The notes: a model not told the origin generated them from the letters alone. A DNA stretch of 64,000 nt from UBA5004 sp964342515 (GCA_964342515.1 CAYFFP010000002.1:1-64000); one strand, 5' to 3'; positions 1 through 9,945 are shown, counted from the first letter of the stretch. Numbers and translations: made by a program.

Positions 1-50
1 CGGCGAAAGCGGTTCGGACTAATTTAAGAATACTGCGCAATGAATGTTTA

Positions 51-1490
<1,440 letters not shown>

Positions 1491-1526
1491 AAGAAAAAGC
1501 GATTTATCTAGACTCTCGCAGGTCAA

Positions 1527-1694
1527 CTAGAACTTCAGAAATTCTTTTATAGTCAGGCCGGCTTGCTTAATTATTTTACTTAAAAGGCCGCGGTCAATAT
1601 CTCTGCTGCCGTGCAAAGGGACCTCAGTTATCTTTTTTGTGACAGGGTGCCTAAGGACATAATGGCTTCCTTTTGTATATAAAACCTTAAAGCC
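1527..1694 (-). pseudogene. HicA toxin remnant, N-terminus missing
   Basis: In the frame -1 to hicB, reverse-strand translation from about 1694 gives GFKVLYTKGSHYVLRHP, then VPLHGSRDIDRGLLSKIIKQ and a stop at 1527. This is the HicA double-stranded-RNA-binding-like fold with the catalytic His of the GSHYV motif. The first 15-20 residues of a normal HicA (start codon and first helix) are absent, and no start codon lies in frame nearby. The piece overlaps the 3' end of hicB. It looks like a deletion that joined the end of the HicB homology directly to internal hicA. The toxin is probably not made as a free protein. Confidence 0.7.
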
Positions 1695-1891
1695 AGCTCT
1701 TGGGCTTCTACCATTCCTTCTATAGCTTCTTTTATCATTTTTTTTGCTTCCGCCAGATTTCTACCTTGGGTGAAAGCTCCTCCGCTTACTCCTCGTGCCT
1801 CAACAATATAGCCAGCCACATCTTTCGCTAGGGTAAAGACACAGTCATAGGCACCGTAGTCGGTTTTGATTTTTAAGACTTTTTTAACCAT
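1628..1891 (-). CDS. HicB-like antitoxin, C-terminus replaced by out-of-frame hicA sequence
   Basis: Small protein of 87 aa. Residues 1-62 match the short HicB antitoxin fold: a beta-strand-rich start, a GAFTQGRNLAEAKKMIKEAIEG segment spanning the typical conserved helix, then MVEAQE. HicB normally binds and neutralises HicA. The last about 25 residues (from ALRFYIQK) are not HicB-like. They are read out of frame through the DNA that encodes the HicA core in the next frame. The pair therefore appears to be a decayed HicAB locus. A palindrome of family B lies 48 bp upstream of the start. Confidence 0.7.
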   Translation of the reverse strand: MVKKVLKIKTDYGAYDCVFTLAKDVAGYIVEARGVSGGAFTQGRNLAEAKKMIKEAIEGMVEAQELALRFYIQKEAIMSLGTLSQKR

Positions 1892-1938
1892 ACATGCATT
1901 ATATTACGAATCAGGAACATTTTCCATTCATGAACTGG

Positions 1939-1959
1939 TGTCAAAGAGACTCTTTGACA
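1939..1959. repeat. Family B palindrome, TGTCAAAGA-GAC-TCTTTGACA
   Basis: Perfect 9-bp arms with a 3-nt spacer, just upstream of hicB. The same arms with another spacer occur at 4611-4633, beside the second toxin-antitoxin locus. The half-site GTGTCAA is shared, in opposite orientation, with the family A palindromes. Confidence 0.75.
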
Positions 1960-2039
1960 TACGTTACAATTTGTCTATAGACAATAAGTAACGTATTTTG
2001 GAGAAAAATAATTTGAAAAACTTTGGGATTCGGCAAAAT

Positions 2040-2067
2040 AAAAAATCCGGCCCGGGCCGGATTTTTT
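2040..2067 (-). terminator. Intrinsic terminator of the HU gene
   Basis: GC-rich perfect palindrome (ATCCGGCCC/GGGCCGGAT) flanked by A-run and T-run on both sides, so it can work on either strand. It lies 13 bp past the HU stop codon. Confidence 0.9.
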
Positions 2068-2079
2068 ATTTTACGAAAC

Positions 2080-2352
2080 TTATTTAACCGCTTCTTTGAG
2101 ACCCTTGGCGGGGCGGAATTTCGGCACGCGCATGGCGGGAACCGAGATGGCTTCGCCGGTGCGCGGGTTTCTCGCCTGTCTGGCGGCGCGGGTCTTGGTG
2201 GAGAAGATGCCAAGTCCTGCGATTGAGACCTCGCCTCCAGACTTCAGTGTCGAGACGATAGAGTCAATGACAGTGTCGACGACTTCTTCCGCCTGCACTT
2301 TAGTGCCGCCGAGCTTCCCGTGCACTGCGTTTGCAATATCTTGCTTATTCAT
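2080..2352 (-). CDS. hup: HU-family DNA-binding protein
   Basis: Nucleoid protein of 90 aa, the usual HU length. The N-terminal helices begin MNKQDIANAV, the beta arm region contains GLGIFSTKTRAARQARNPRTGE, and the end reads VPKFRPAKGLKEAV, all at family positions. The DNA-contacting proline of the arm motif (RNPxTG) is present. It is monocistronic, with its own strong terminator downstream. Reverse-strand translation starts at an ATG preceded by an A-rich leader without a clear Shine-Dalgarno sequence. Confidence 0.95.
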   Translation of the reverse strand: MNKQDIANAVHGKLGGTKVQAEEVVDTVIDSIVSTLKSGGEVSIAGLGIFSTKTRAARQARNPRTGEAISVPAMRVPKFRPAKGLKEAVK

Positions 2353-2420
2353 TTGTAAAATTTCTTTTAATAATAACCGAATCTAACGCGTTTAATTATA
2401 TACCAAGCCATTTTTCAAGT

Positions 2421-3950
2421 CTATCTAGCAAATTCGATAGAACGAGCCTCTCGGATGACATTTACTTTAATTTCCCCGGGGTATTTAAGCTCCTTTTCTA
2501 TTCTTACAGCTATATCTCTGGCTATTTTCTTGGCCTCGAGGTCGGAGACCTTCTCCGGAGTGACAAAGATTCTGATTTCGCGCCCCGCTTGCAAGGCATA
2601 GGCCTTTTCCACCCCTTCAAAGGAGGTGGCGATGGCTTCCAGATCTTCCAGACGCTTTAGATATTGTTCGAGGTTATCACGCCTAGCGCCCGGACGACCG
2701 CCGGAGACGGCATCCGCCGTTTGGACGATGATAGACTCTATAGTCTCATAGGGATATTCCTCATGATGCGCTTGCATGGCCTTGATGATCTCTTCGGAGA
2801 CGCCGAATTTCTGGAGAATTCGCCGGCCGATCTCGACGTGCGTGCCGGCCACTTCATGGTCAAGCGCCTTGCCGATGTCGTGGAGCAACGCTCCGGCCTT
2901 GGCTACGGCGACATTTACTCCGAGCTCGGCTGCAATCATGCCGGCGATGTGCGCCATCTCTACCGAATGCTTCAGGACATTCTGGCTGTAGCTCGAGCGG
3001 AAGTAGAGCCGGCCCAGAATTTGTATCAGGCGGGGGTCGAGATTATAAATCTCGCATTCAAGCGCCGCTTCTTCGCCCTTCTCCTTGATAATTTTGTTGA
3101 TTTCCCCACCGGCCTTCTCGACAAACTCTTCGATTTTAGCAGGCTGGATGCGGCCATCGGCTATCAAATTCTCCAAGGCAAGCTTTGCCACAGCGCGGCG
3201 CACCGGGTCATAAGAGGAGAGGGTGATGGAGTTCGGCGTATCATCGACGATAACCTCGACGCCCGTGGCGCGCTCGAAGGCCTTGATGTTCCTGCCTTCC
3301 TTGCCGATAATTTTGCCCTTAACCTCATCCGAGGGAAGCTCCACCGCGGTGGCCATTACTTCTCCGGAGATTGGAGCGGCGAGACGCTGGATAGCGGTAG
3401 CCAGAATCTCCTTGGCGCGGCGTTCGAGTTTTTCCCGTCCTTCGTTTTCGAGCTTTTGCATCCGGACCATGAAGTCTTCTTCCGATTCTCTTTCGATAAT
3501 TTTCAGAAGCTCCTTTTTGGCTTCCTCGCGGGAAAGACCGGAAATTTTTGAGAGTTCGGCGACGCGGCGCTCCGCGATCCCCTCGATTTTCTCCTTAACG
3601 ACGCGCGCCTCGACTTTAAGCTCTTTGATCTGGTCGGATTCTCTCTCTAAGTCCGACTGGCGCTTATCTAAGAGCTCTTCTTTCTTGATCAATCTGTCTT
3701 CGGCGCTTTTGGTTCTTGTTTCGCGCTCTTTGAGTTCGGAAAGCGCTTTGGAGATCATGCCTTCGGCGCGCGCTTCGGCCTCGGAGAGAATTTCCTGGGC
3801 TTCCTCTTTGGCAGAGAGCTCAAGCCGCTGGATGTCAAGTTCGACCGAGCCCTTCTTGCCCAAGGAGATTATCAGGCGCAGCAAATAGCCGAAGCCGATA
3901 CCGGCAGATGCGGCAAGCAATGCTAGAAGTAGCGCTAGTTTCAACGACAT
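2421..3950 (-). CDS. rny: Ribonuclease Y
   Basis: Membrane-anchored endoribonuclease that initiates mRNA decay. In order: one N-terminal transmembrane helix (residues about 4-25), a long charged coiled coil (about 35-190), a KH domain with GKIIGKEGRNIKAFE (about 212-226), and an HD domain with LLHDIGKALDHE (about 360). The 509-aa length is typical. It is transcribed alone, divergent from the toxin-antitoxin pair at 4121. The antisense strand carries long open frames up to 295 codons; these are codon-bias shadows. Confidence 0.95.
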   Translation of the reverse strand: MSLKLALLLALLAASAGIGFGYLLRLIISLGKKGSVELDIQRLELSAKEEAQEILSEAEARAEGMISKALSELKERETRTKSAEDRLIKKEELLDKRQSDLERESDQIKELKVEARVVKEKIEGIAERRVAELSKISGLSREEAKKELLKIIERESEEDFMVRMQKLENEGREKLERRAKEILATAIQRLAAPISGEVMATAVELPSDEVKGKIIGKEGRNIKAFERATGVEVIVDDTPNSITLSSYDPVRRAVAKLALENLIADGRIQPAKIEEFVEKAGGEINKIIKEKGEEAALECEIYNLDPRLIQILGRLYFRSSYSQNVLKHSVEMAHIAGMIAAELGVNVAVAKAGALLHDIGKALDHEVAGTHVEIGRRILQKFGVSEEIIKAMQAHHEEYPYETIESIIVQTADAVSGGRPGARRDNLEQYLKRLEDLEAIATSFEGVEKAYALQAGREIRIFVTPEKVSDLEAKKIARDIAVRIEKELKYPGEIKVNVIREARSIEFAR

Positions 3951-4094
3951 TATCGGTAGCTCAGTCAGTTGGAGCGGTCAGGCCGGAGAGCACTAAGAGC
4001 ACTAGAAACGTTTCAATTTCAAATTTAAGTTGAACAGCTAAAGAATACTTTTTCTGCAAAATCTTGTCAACTCGCTACGCCCGTCTTGCGTAAG

Positions 4095-4120
4095 TGATAC
4101 ACTTTTGATACACTTGATGT
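4095..4120 (+). promoter_or_regulatory. Leaderless promoter with duplicated TGATACACTT operator
   Basis: TGATACACTT is repeated at 4095-4104 and 4106-4115, 11 bp apart. The second copy contains an extended -10 (TGATACACT) whose TACACT ends 6 nt before the ATG at 4121. Two same-face copies overlapping the -10 fit autorepression by the ribbon-helix-helix antitoxin encoded next. Binding is inferred. Confidence 0.6.
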
Positions 4121-4342
4121 ATGCCTACAGTGAAAAAGAGGATAAATGTCACCCTCAATAAAGACCTTGAAAGAGGTATTGATATATTGGCCAAACATCG
4201 CCAGATGTCAAAAGCTGCCGTTTTGGCTGAGTTGGCCAATGAGGCTCTGGAGCTTCAGGAAGATTTGGCCTTGACCAAAATTGTCGAGAAGCGTATGAAG
4301 AAAGGCCGATTTATTGCCGACCGCGATGAGTTCTGGATATAA
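4121..4342 (+). CDS. Ribbon-helix-helix antitoxin of a RelBE/ParDE-like pair
   Basis: Protein of 73 aa. The first 45 residues have the pattern of an RHH DNA-binding domain: a short basic beta strand (KKRINVTLN), then helices with MSKAAVLAELANEAL. The C-terminal tail is charged and would wrap the toxin. The stop codon overlaps the toxin start by 17 nt, so translation is coupled. It probably represses its own promoter through the duplicated TGATACACTT site. The exact family is not assigned. Confidence 0.7.
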   Translation: MPTVKKRINVTLNKDLERGIDILAKHRQMSKAAVLAELANEALELQEDLALTKIVEKRMKKGRFIADRDEFWI

Positions 4343-4607
4343 GTTGGAACTCCACGAGATGGTCATCAGGCGAGATATTCCTCGTCTGGACAATTCCATC
4401 AGAAAACAAGTACGTAAAGTAATAAGAAATAAACTTTTATCACATCCAGAATTTTATGGGAAGCGTCTACGTGGAAAATTAAAGAACTGCTGGAAGTTGA
4501 GAGTGGATAATTATAGAGTGGTCTATAAATTTAACAGTAAAAAAGCATTTGTATACGCTATCGACCATAGAAGTACAGTTTATAAAACCGCGGAAGAAAG
4601 AATTTGA
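4326..4607 (+). CDS. RelE/ParE-superfamily toxin (mRNA interferase-like)
   Basis: 93 aa when started at the ATG at 4326; an upstream TTG at 4314 is possible but lies deeper in the antitoxin. The C-terminal half carries the RelE hallmarks: RLRGKLKNCWKLRVDNYRVVYKF with the basic residues that contact RNA, and a terminal YAIDHRSTVY strand. The antitoxin gene overlaps upstream. A family B palindrome begins 3 nt after the stop and fills the gap to clpP. Confidence 0.75.
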   Translation: MSSGYKLELHEMVIRRDIPRLDNSIRKQVRKVIRNKLLSHPEFYGKRLRGKLKNCWKLRVDNYRVVYKFNSKKAFVYAIDHRSTVYKTAEERI

Positions 4608-4610
4608 GTG

Positions 4611-4633
4611 GTGTCAAAGACCGTCTTTGACAC
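4611..4633. repeat. Family B palindrome, GTGTCAAAGA-CCG-TCTTTGACAC
   Basis: Perfect 10-bp arms with a 3-nt spacer, between the convergent toxin and clpP genes. Its final base is part of the clpP stop codon region. It could act as a bidirectional hairpin, although it has no T-run. The arms match the copy at 1939-1959. Confidence 0.75.
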
Positions 4634-5208
4634 TAGAGAATCCTGTCAATGATTCCGTATTTTTTGGCCTCTTCGGCGGTCATGGAATAGTCTCTATCCA
4701 CGTCTTTCTCAATTCTAGACAACGTCTGGCCCGTATTGCTGGAGAGTATTTTGTTGGTGGTCTCGCGAGCTTTTAAAATACGTCTGGCCGCTATTTCTAT
4801 ATCCGTCGCTTGACCTTCGGCGCCGCCTAACGGCTGATGAATTAAAATTTCCGCATTGGGAAGAGCGAATCTTTTCCCTTTCTTACCGGCGGAAAGAATG
4901 ACCGCTCCCATGGAAGCGGCCAGACCCACGCAGACCGTGGAGATGTCGGGCTTGATATTGTTCATGGTATCTACAATAGCCAATCCGGAAGTGATGACCC
5001 CACCGGGGGAATTTATATAGAGAGTGATGTCTTTCTTCGGATCTTCCGATTGCAGGAAAAGAAGTTGGGCGATGACGGTGTTGGCCACCGCGTCGTCTAT
5101 CGGCCCGCCTAGAAAGATGATGCGTTCCCGCAAGAGACGGGAGTAGATGTCATAAGCTCTTTCTCCGAATTGGCTCTTCTCGATAACCGTCGGAATCAAA
5201 TACGTCAT
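4633..5208 (-). CDS. clpP: ATP-dependent Clp protease proteolytic subunit
   Basis: Serine peptidase forming the ClpP barrel that degrades proteins fed by a Clp ATPase. The catalytic Ser is in GLAASMGAVIL (about residue 98), the His in LIHQPLGG (about 123), and the Asp in the DRDYSMTAEEA region near the end. INSPGG and RIIFLGGPID are also conserved. 191 aa is the standard length. No Clp ATPase partner lies in the window. The next genes downstream on the strand are the convergent toxin-antitoxin pair. Confidence 0.96.
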   Translation of the reverse strand: MTYLIPTVIEKSQFGERAYDIYSRLLRERIIFLGGPIDDAVANTVIAQLLFLQSEDPKKDITLYINSPGGVITSGLAIVDTMNNIKPDISTVCVGLAASMGAVILSAGKKGKRFALPNAEILIHQPLGGAEGQATDIEIAARRILKARETTNKILSSNTGQTLSRIEKDVDRDYSMTAEEAKKYGIIDRIL

Positions 5209-5232
5209 GCCAAGTAGCCTACAACAAAGAAA

Positions 5233-5508
5233 TTAGAAATTCAATTCGGCATCAAGGGAGTCGATGTCGGTGGCATTCAGGTCGGCTTCGATATCGGTCG
5301 TGGCGTCGGAGTCGCTCTGGGTGGTAATCGATTCCATTGACTCCTCCGTACCGGCGGTCTCTGGAGAATCATCCGAGCGTTGCCAGAAGAAGAGTGCCCC
5401 GACAATAACGAGCGCCAAAACTACGATGATAGCGATGAGCGAGCCGGCAGAGCCATTGCCGTTTGTCTGGGGCGGCATATTAGAAGTGGGATTGTTTATT
5501 GTATCCAT
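5233..5508 (-). CDS. Small single-pass membrane protein, unknown function
   Basis: 91 aa: a short Asn/Pro/Gly-rich N-terminus, one transmembrane helix (about residues 23-45, LIAIIVVLALVIVGALFFW), then a strongly acidic Asp/Glu/Thr/Ser tail probably outside the membrane. No family is recognised. It lies 1 nt after the stop of the secreted coiled-coil gene at 5510 and is probably cotranscribed with it. The two may form one envelope unit. Confidence 0.65.
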   Translation of the reverse strand: MDTINNPTSNMPPQTNGNGSAGSLIAIIVVLALVIVGALFFWQRSDDSPETAGTEESMESITTQSDSDATTDIEADLNATDIDSLDAELNF

Positions 5509-5509
5509 A

Positions 5510-6136
5510 TTAGTTTGTTGAATTAGAGTCTGCTTCTAAATCAATTTCTGTCGAACTAAGCGAGCGCGCCGCCATCATTAAATTTGTATGCGCGGAGCGC
5601 AGATGCTCGCGGACATTTGCCGCCAGAGCGCGGATTCTCTCGAAGTTTTCTCGGATGGTCTCATCCGAGAGCTCCGCGGAAGCAAGCGCTTCTATCGCCA
5701 CTCCGGCATCAGAAAGATTGGCTCTGGCCGCCGCCAAATATCTTTCACTCTCTGAAGTGTTCGCGCCGCGAGCCTTGAATTTCTCTATTCTCGATGCAAT
5801 ACGGTTGGCAATGCTTTCGAGACGCTCTACCGTAGCCGACATAACACGGACGGTATTAGCTAATTTCCTTTCTACAACATCCCGGCGAAGCTCAAGGCGA
5901 TTTTCTTGAACCGCTGTCCTGACTTCAGCCCTTCGCTCTTCTGCCTCTTTTCTCCTTGCTTCGCGTTCGGCATCCATCTGAGCCCTTTTTGCCTCAAGTT
6001 CGGCGTTTACTCTTAATCTGGTCTGAACCTGAGCGGGTCTAGCATTAGTATTTACCGAAGAATCGACTGTGGTATCCTGCGCCAGCGCCGCCAGAGGCAG
6101 GGCCAGCGCCAATGCCAAAATGAAATATTTTTTCAT
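5510..6136 (-). CDS. Secreted alpha-helical coiled-coil protein, unknown function
   Basis: 208 aa with a clear signal peptide (MKKYFILALALALPLAALAQ, cleavage near residue 20). The rest is almost entirely Ala/Arg/Glu-rich helix, with heptad patterns in about 40-125 and 150-195, and no cysteine. It resembles periplasmic helical proteins annotated only as hypothetical or DUF5667-like in related genomes. It overlaps nothing and is followed at once by the small membrane protein at 5233. Confidence 0.6.
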   Translation of the reverse strand: MKKYFILALALALPLAALAQDTTVDSSVNTNARPAQVQTRLRVNAELEAKRAQMDAEREARRKEAEERRAEVRTAVQENRLELRRDVVERKLANTVRVMSATVERLESIANRIASRIEKFKARGANTSESERYLAAARANLSDAGVAIEALASAELSDETIRENFERIRALAANVREHLRSAHTNLMMAARSLSSTEIDLEADSNSTN

Positions 6137-6143
6137 GCTCTTA

Positions 6144-6671
6144 TTATAACACCCCGTATTTCTCTTTGTATAGCTTAAGCCCTTCTTTAAATGCGGCTTC
6201 CGCCTCGGCTTTGTCTTTAAAGCCCTTTACCTCCACCACTTTGTTCTGAAGTTTCTTGTAAGTGGAGTAAAAGTGTTCTATCTCTTTTAACGTATGCTTG
6301 TTTATGTCCTTAAGATCTTTGACATTTTCGAAACGCGGGTCATCCACCGGCACGGCGATAATTTTGTCGTCGCCTTCGCCGGAGTCTATCATGTTCATGA
6401 GCGCTACAGGCCTGACTCGCACCAGAATCCCGGGAAGGAGAGGATGAGTGGTAAGAACTACCACATCAAGCGGATCGTTATCGTGCCAGAGCGAGCGGGG
6501 CACGAAGCCGTAATCGAAGGGGAAGTCCTGCGCCGTGTGAGACACGCGGTCGAGCGCTATCAATCCCGTTTTTTTGTCGATTTCGTATTTGTTCTTGGAG
6601 CCGCGGTTAATTTCAACGATAACGTTCATCGCCTCTTTCGTGCCCGGCTCTACATCGTGCCACAAGTTCAT
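6144..6671 (-). CDS. ppa: Inorganic pyrophosphatase, family I
   Basis: Hydrolyses the pyrophosphate made by biosynthesis and keeps polymerisation favourable. Conserved sites: EINRGSKNKYEID, FPFDYGFVP and the metal-binding HDNDPLDVVVL, with DSGEGDDKIIAVP and a C-terminal YKKLQNKVVEVKGF segment. 175 aa is the bacterial length. It starts one base before the end of the upstream nusA gene on the same strand (1-nt gap), so the two are likely cotranscribed. Confidence 0.95.
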   Translation of the reverse strand: MNLWHDVEPGTKEAMNVIVEINRGSKNKYEIDKKTGLIALDRVSHTAQDFPFDYGFVPRSLWHDNDPLDVVVLTTHPLLPGILVRVRPVALMNMIDSGEGDDKIIAVPVDDPRFENVKDLKDINKHTLKEIEHFYSTYKKLQNKVVEVKGFKDKAEAEAAFKEGLKLYKEKYGVL

Positions 6672-6672
6672 G

Positions 6673-7803
<1,131 letters not shown>

Positions 7804-7872
7804 GATCGTTTTTTATTAAAGAAGGACCGCCGTCGGGCGATCCACTTACAACCTTTACAATATAGCAAAGTA

Positions 7873-7881
7873 TGATACACT
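7873..7881 (+). promoter_or_regulatory. Extended -10 of rpsO, leaderless
   Basis: TGATACACT: TG, one base, then TACACT ending 6 nt before the GTG start at 7888. The TGATACACTT string is identical to that used by the toxin-antitoxin operon at 4106. Confidence 0.55.
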
Positions 7882-7887
7882 TGTAAA

Positions 7888-8154
7888 GTGATTTCTAAGA
7901 CCAGGAAAGAAAAGTTGATTTCGGCGGCGGCTATCCACGATAAGGATACCGGCTCTCCCGAAGTGCAAATTTCCATATTGACGAAGCGCATTGAGGAGCT
8001 TAGTAAGCATCTCAAGAAAAATATTAAAGACAATCACTCGCGCCGCGGCCTCCTAGCCATGGTCGCCAGGCGCCAGAAACATCTCAAATATCTGGAGAAG
8101 AAGAATCCCAAGCGCGCTCTGTCTTTGCTGAAAAAAATTGGTTTGAAGAAATAA
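7888..8154 (+). CDS. rpsO: 30S ribosomal protein S15
   Basis: 88-aa protein binding 16S rRNA helices 20-22. It shows the S15 signature: DTGSPEVQISILTKRIEELSKHLK, DNHSRRGLLAMVARRQKHLKYL and a terminal KKIGLK. It begins with GTG. The promoter's TACACT sits 6 nt upstream and there is no Shine-Dalgarno sequence, so the message is probably leaderless. The gene is followed by an inverted pair of family A palindromes. Confidence 0.95.
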   Translation: MISKTRKEKLISAAAIHDKDTGSPEVQISILTKRIEELSKHLKKNIKDNHSRRGLLAMVARRQKHLKYLEKKNPKRALSLLKKIGLKK

Positions 8155-8164
8155 TTTAATACCA

Positions 8165-8200
8165 GACACTCGGTGTCGGAATCCCTAGACACCGAGTGTC
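8165..8200. repeat. Paired inverted family A palindromes (REPIN-like)
   Basis: GACACTCGGTGTC (8165-8177) and GACACCGAGTGTC (8188-8200) are reverse complements separated by 10 nt. With one extra base on each side they form a 14-bp-arm hairpin, and each half is itself a palindrome. They lie in the gap between rpsO and the NYN gene. No T-run follows, so this is not a standard terminator. Confidence 0.85.
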
Positions 8201-8213
8201 TAACTAATTTCAT

Positions 8214-8753
8214 ATGACTGTTATCAAGCACAAAGCCCAGCGGGTCGGCATTTTCATAGACACGCAAAATATTTATCATTCCGCTAAAAATCTCCACCAC
8301 GCCAAAGCAAACTTCGGCGCTATCGTCAAAGATATCTTGGACGGCCGCGTCTTAATCCGCGCTTTGGCATACGTCGTTACCACGGAGACGGGCGAGGAGA
8401 CGGCCTTTTTCGGCGCTCTTGAAAAGGCGGGCATCGAGATTCGCTCGAAGCCACTCCAGATTTTCCTCGGCGGAGCCAAGAAAGCCGATTGGGACGTAGG
8501 ACTCGCGATAGATGCCGTGACGATGGCGCCGAAACTCGACTCTGTTATCCTCCTTTCCGGCGACGGCGATTACGTACCGCTGGTAAAATATCTCCAGAAT
8601 ACCCACGGCTGTCAGGTGGAGGTGGTAGCCTTCGGCAAATCTTCTTCGGCTCGTCTCATCGAGGCGTCCGACGACTTCTTCGACCTCGATTTAAATCCGA
8701 AAAAGTATCTTATAATGGGAGATAATGGAAGGAGCACCAGAAGAAAAGTCTAA
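8214..8753 (+). CDS. NYN-domain (LabA/DUF88-like) protein, PIN-fold nuclease family
   Basis: 179 aa. The fold is recognised from RVGIFIDTQNIYHSAK (first acidic residue plus Asn), the KKADWDVGLAIDAV region, LLSGDGDYVPLVKYLQ and the terminal SSARLIEASDDFFDL. Acidic residues D, D and D of the PIN-like site are all kept. NYN proteins are predicted Mg-dependent ribonucleases; some act in RNA processing. The substrate is unknown. The stop overlaps the next gene by 29 nt, so the two are coupled. Confidence 0.85.
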   Translation: MTVIKHKAQRVGIFIDTQNIYHSAKNLHHAKANFGAIVKDILDGRVLIRALAYVVTTETGEETAFFGALEKAGIEIRSKPLQIFLGGAKKADWDVGLAIDAVTMAPKLDSVILLSGDGDYVPLVKYLQNTHGCQVEVVAFGKSSSARLIEASDDFFDLDLNPKKYLIMGDNGRSTRRKV

Positions 8754-9522
8754 GTTAAAGCAGATTAGAACATTTCAGGGAGATGTCGCCACCGCTCTGG
8801 AAAGACAGCGGGAATCATTAGTATCAATCCAGAGAGCGGAGGTGGCGAAAGGGGGCGCCGCGCCAAGCAGAGGCGGGCGCCCGATCATCTTTTTCTTCGG
8901 AGCATTCCTGCTTTTAGCCCTAGGCGCATTGGGAGCGTGGTTTGCTTATAACGAATACTTAAGAAAGACTGCCCCGCCGGAAATGGTGGCGCCGGAGAGC
9001 CGCTTCATTCCCGCCGAGGAGAGCGAGCGTCTCGATAATACGCTTCCCCGCGAATCGCTCTTTGCCGCGATCACTCCGGCGGAGTCCGGCAAGCTTAAAC
9101 ATATCATCTTAGACACCACCTCCGCGGAATTCCTAGAAAAGCTCGAGAGCAGAGCGCCGGGAAGCTTGGTGAGGGCGCTCGAACCGGAATTTATGTTGGG
9201 TGCTTTGGGCCAGAGCCGCTTCTTAATTTTCAGACTTGCTTCTTTCGAAAACGGCTTTGCCGGCATGCTCAAATGGGAAGAGAGCTTGGCGCAGGATCTG
9301 GGGCCGCTATTCTCTACTAAAGCGCTTTTGACGAATATCGGCCCCGAGTCCGTCTTCAAAGATACGGTCTCGAAGAATAAAGACGCGAGGGTTCTATACT
9401 CAAGCACTACGCCGGTTATTCTTTACTCATTCTTCGACAACCGGATGCTCATTATTACCGAGAATTTCGGGACTCTGGAGACTCTGATTGAGCGTCTGAC
9501 CAGAGAGCTCCTCTTGCGCTAA
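8725..9522 (+). CDS. Single-pass membrane protein, unknown function
   Basis: 265 aa. A cytoplasmic N-terminus (about 1-50) is predicted helical and charged. One transmembrane helix follows (about 53-75, IIFFFGAFLLLALGALGAW). An outer domain of about 190 residues has mixed alpha/beta character, with no cysteines or recognisable active-site motif. The gene overlaps the NYN gene upstream in another frame. Similar architectures occur as hypothetical envelope proteins in related genomes, but I cannot assign a family. Confidence 0.6.
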   Translation: MEGAPEEKSKLKQIRTFQGDVATALERQRESLVSIQRAEVAKGGAAPSRGGRPIIFFFGAFLLLALGALGAWFAYNEYLRKTAPPEMVAPESRFIPAEESERLDNTLPRESLFAAITPAESGKLKHIILDTTSAEFLEKLESRAPGSLVRALEPEFMLGALGQSRFLIFRLASFENGFAGMLKWEESLAQDLGPLFSTKALLTNIGPESVFKDTVSKNKDARVLYSSTTPVILYSFFDNRMLIITENFGTLETLIERLTRELLLR

Positions 9523-9539
9523 TATGATAAAATTAAATT

Positions 9540-9911
9540 ATGACCATAGACTACGAACATTTTAAGAAAAAGCTTGAGGAGGAGAAGCGTCTGGTGGAGA
9601 AGGAGCTTGAGAAAGTGGGTAGGAGAAATCCGGACAACCCCGGCGATTGGGAAGCGACGCCGCCGGAGGAGCGGGATGTTTCGCAGGCAGACGAGAATAT
9701 TGTCGCTGATGCTATTGAGGGCTACGAAGACAACGCCGCCATAGTAAATACCTTGGAGAAGCGTTACCGCGACATTAACTCTGGGTTAGATAAAATTAAG
9801 CAGGGCGCTTACGGCCTCTGCCAAGTCTGCGGCAAAGAAATAGAACTCGACCGCCTCGAAGCGAACCCCTCCGCTAGAACCTGCAAAGAGCACGTGGACG
9901 TGGTGGTTTAG
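9540..9911 (+). CDS. TraR/DksA-type zinc-finger protein
   Basis: 123 aa. An N-terminal helical hairpin (about 1-80) precedes a C4-type finger: LCQVCGKEIELDRLEANPSARTCKEH, giving C-x2-C and a third Cys-x2-His as ligands. The coiled coil carries the acidic stretch seen in DksA proteins that enter the RNA polymerase secondary channel. Here DEN in the SQADENIVAD segment may be the tip. A -10-like TAAAAT ends 6 nt before the ATG. Confidence 0.85.
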   Translation: MTIDYEHFKKKLEEEKRLVEKELEKVGRRNPDNPGDWEATPPEERDVSQADENIVADAIEGYEDNAAIVNTLEKRYRDINSGLDKIKQGAYGLCQVCGKEIELDRLEANPSARTCKEHVDVVV

Positions 9912-9933
9912 GTAAAGTCCAGGAACACTCCTG

Positions 9934-9939
9934 TATAAT
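9934..9939 (+). promoter_or_regulatory. -10 box of comM, leaderless
   Basis: Perfect TATAAT ending 6 nt before the ATG at 9946. No Shine-Dalgarno sequence fits between them. Confidence 0.6.
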
Positions 9940-9945
9940 CAACTC

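Noticed and set aside
2664..3551. 295-codon open frame antisense to rny
   Set aside because: Lies wholly inside a clear rny gene, has no recognisable product and arises from GC-rich codon bias. Similar shadows overlie VirB4, nusA, polA and thyA.
3952..3985. tRNA-like 5' piece (GGTAGCTCAGTCAGTTGGAGCG) upstream of rny
   Set aside because: It resembles a tRNA D arm but has no matching acceptor 3' strand, anticodon stem or T arm. At best a decayed fragment or chance.
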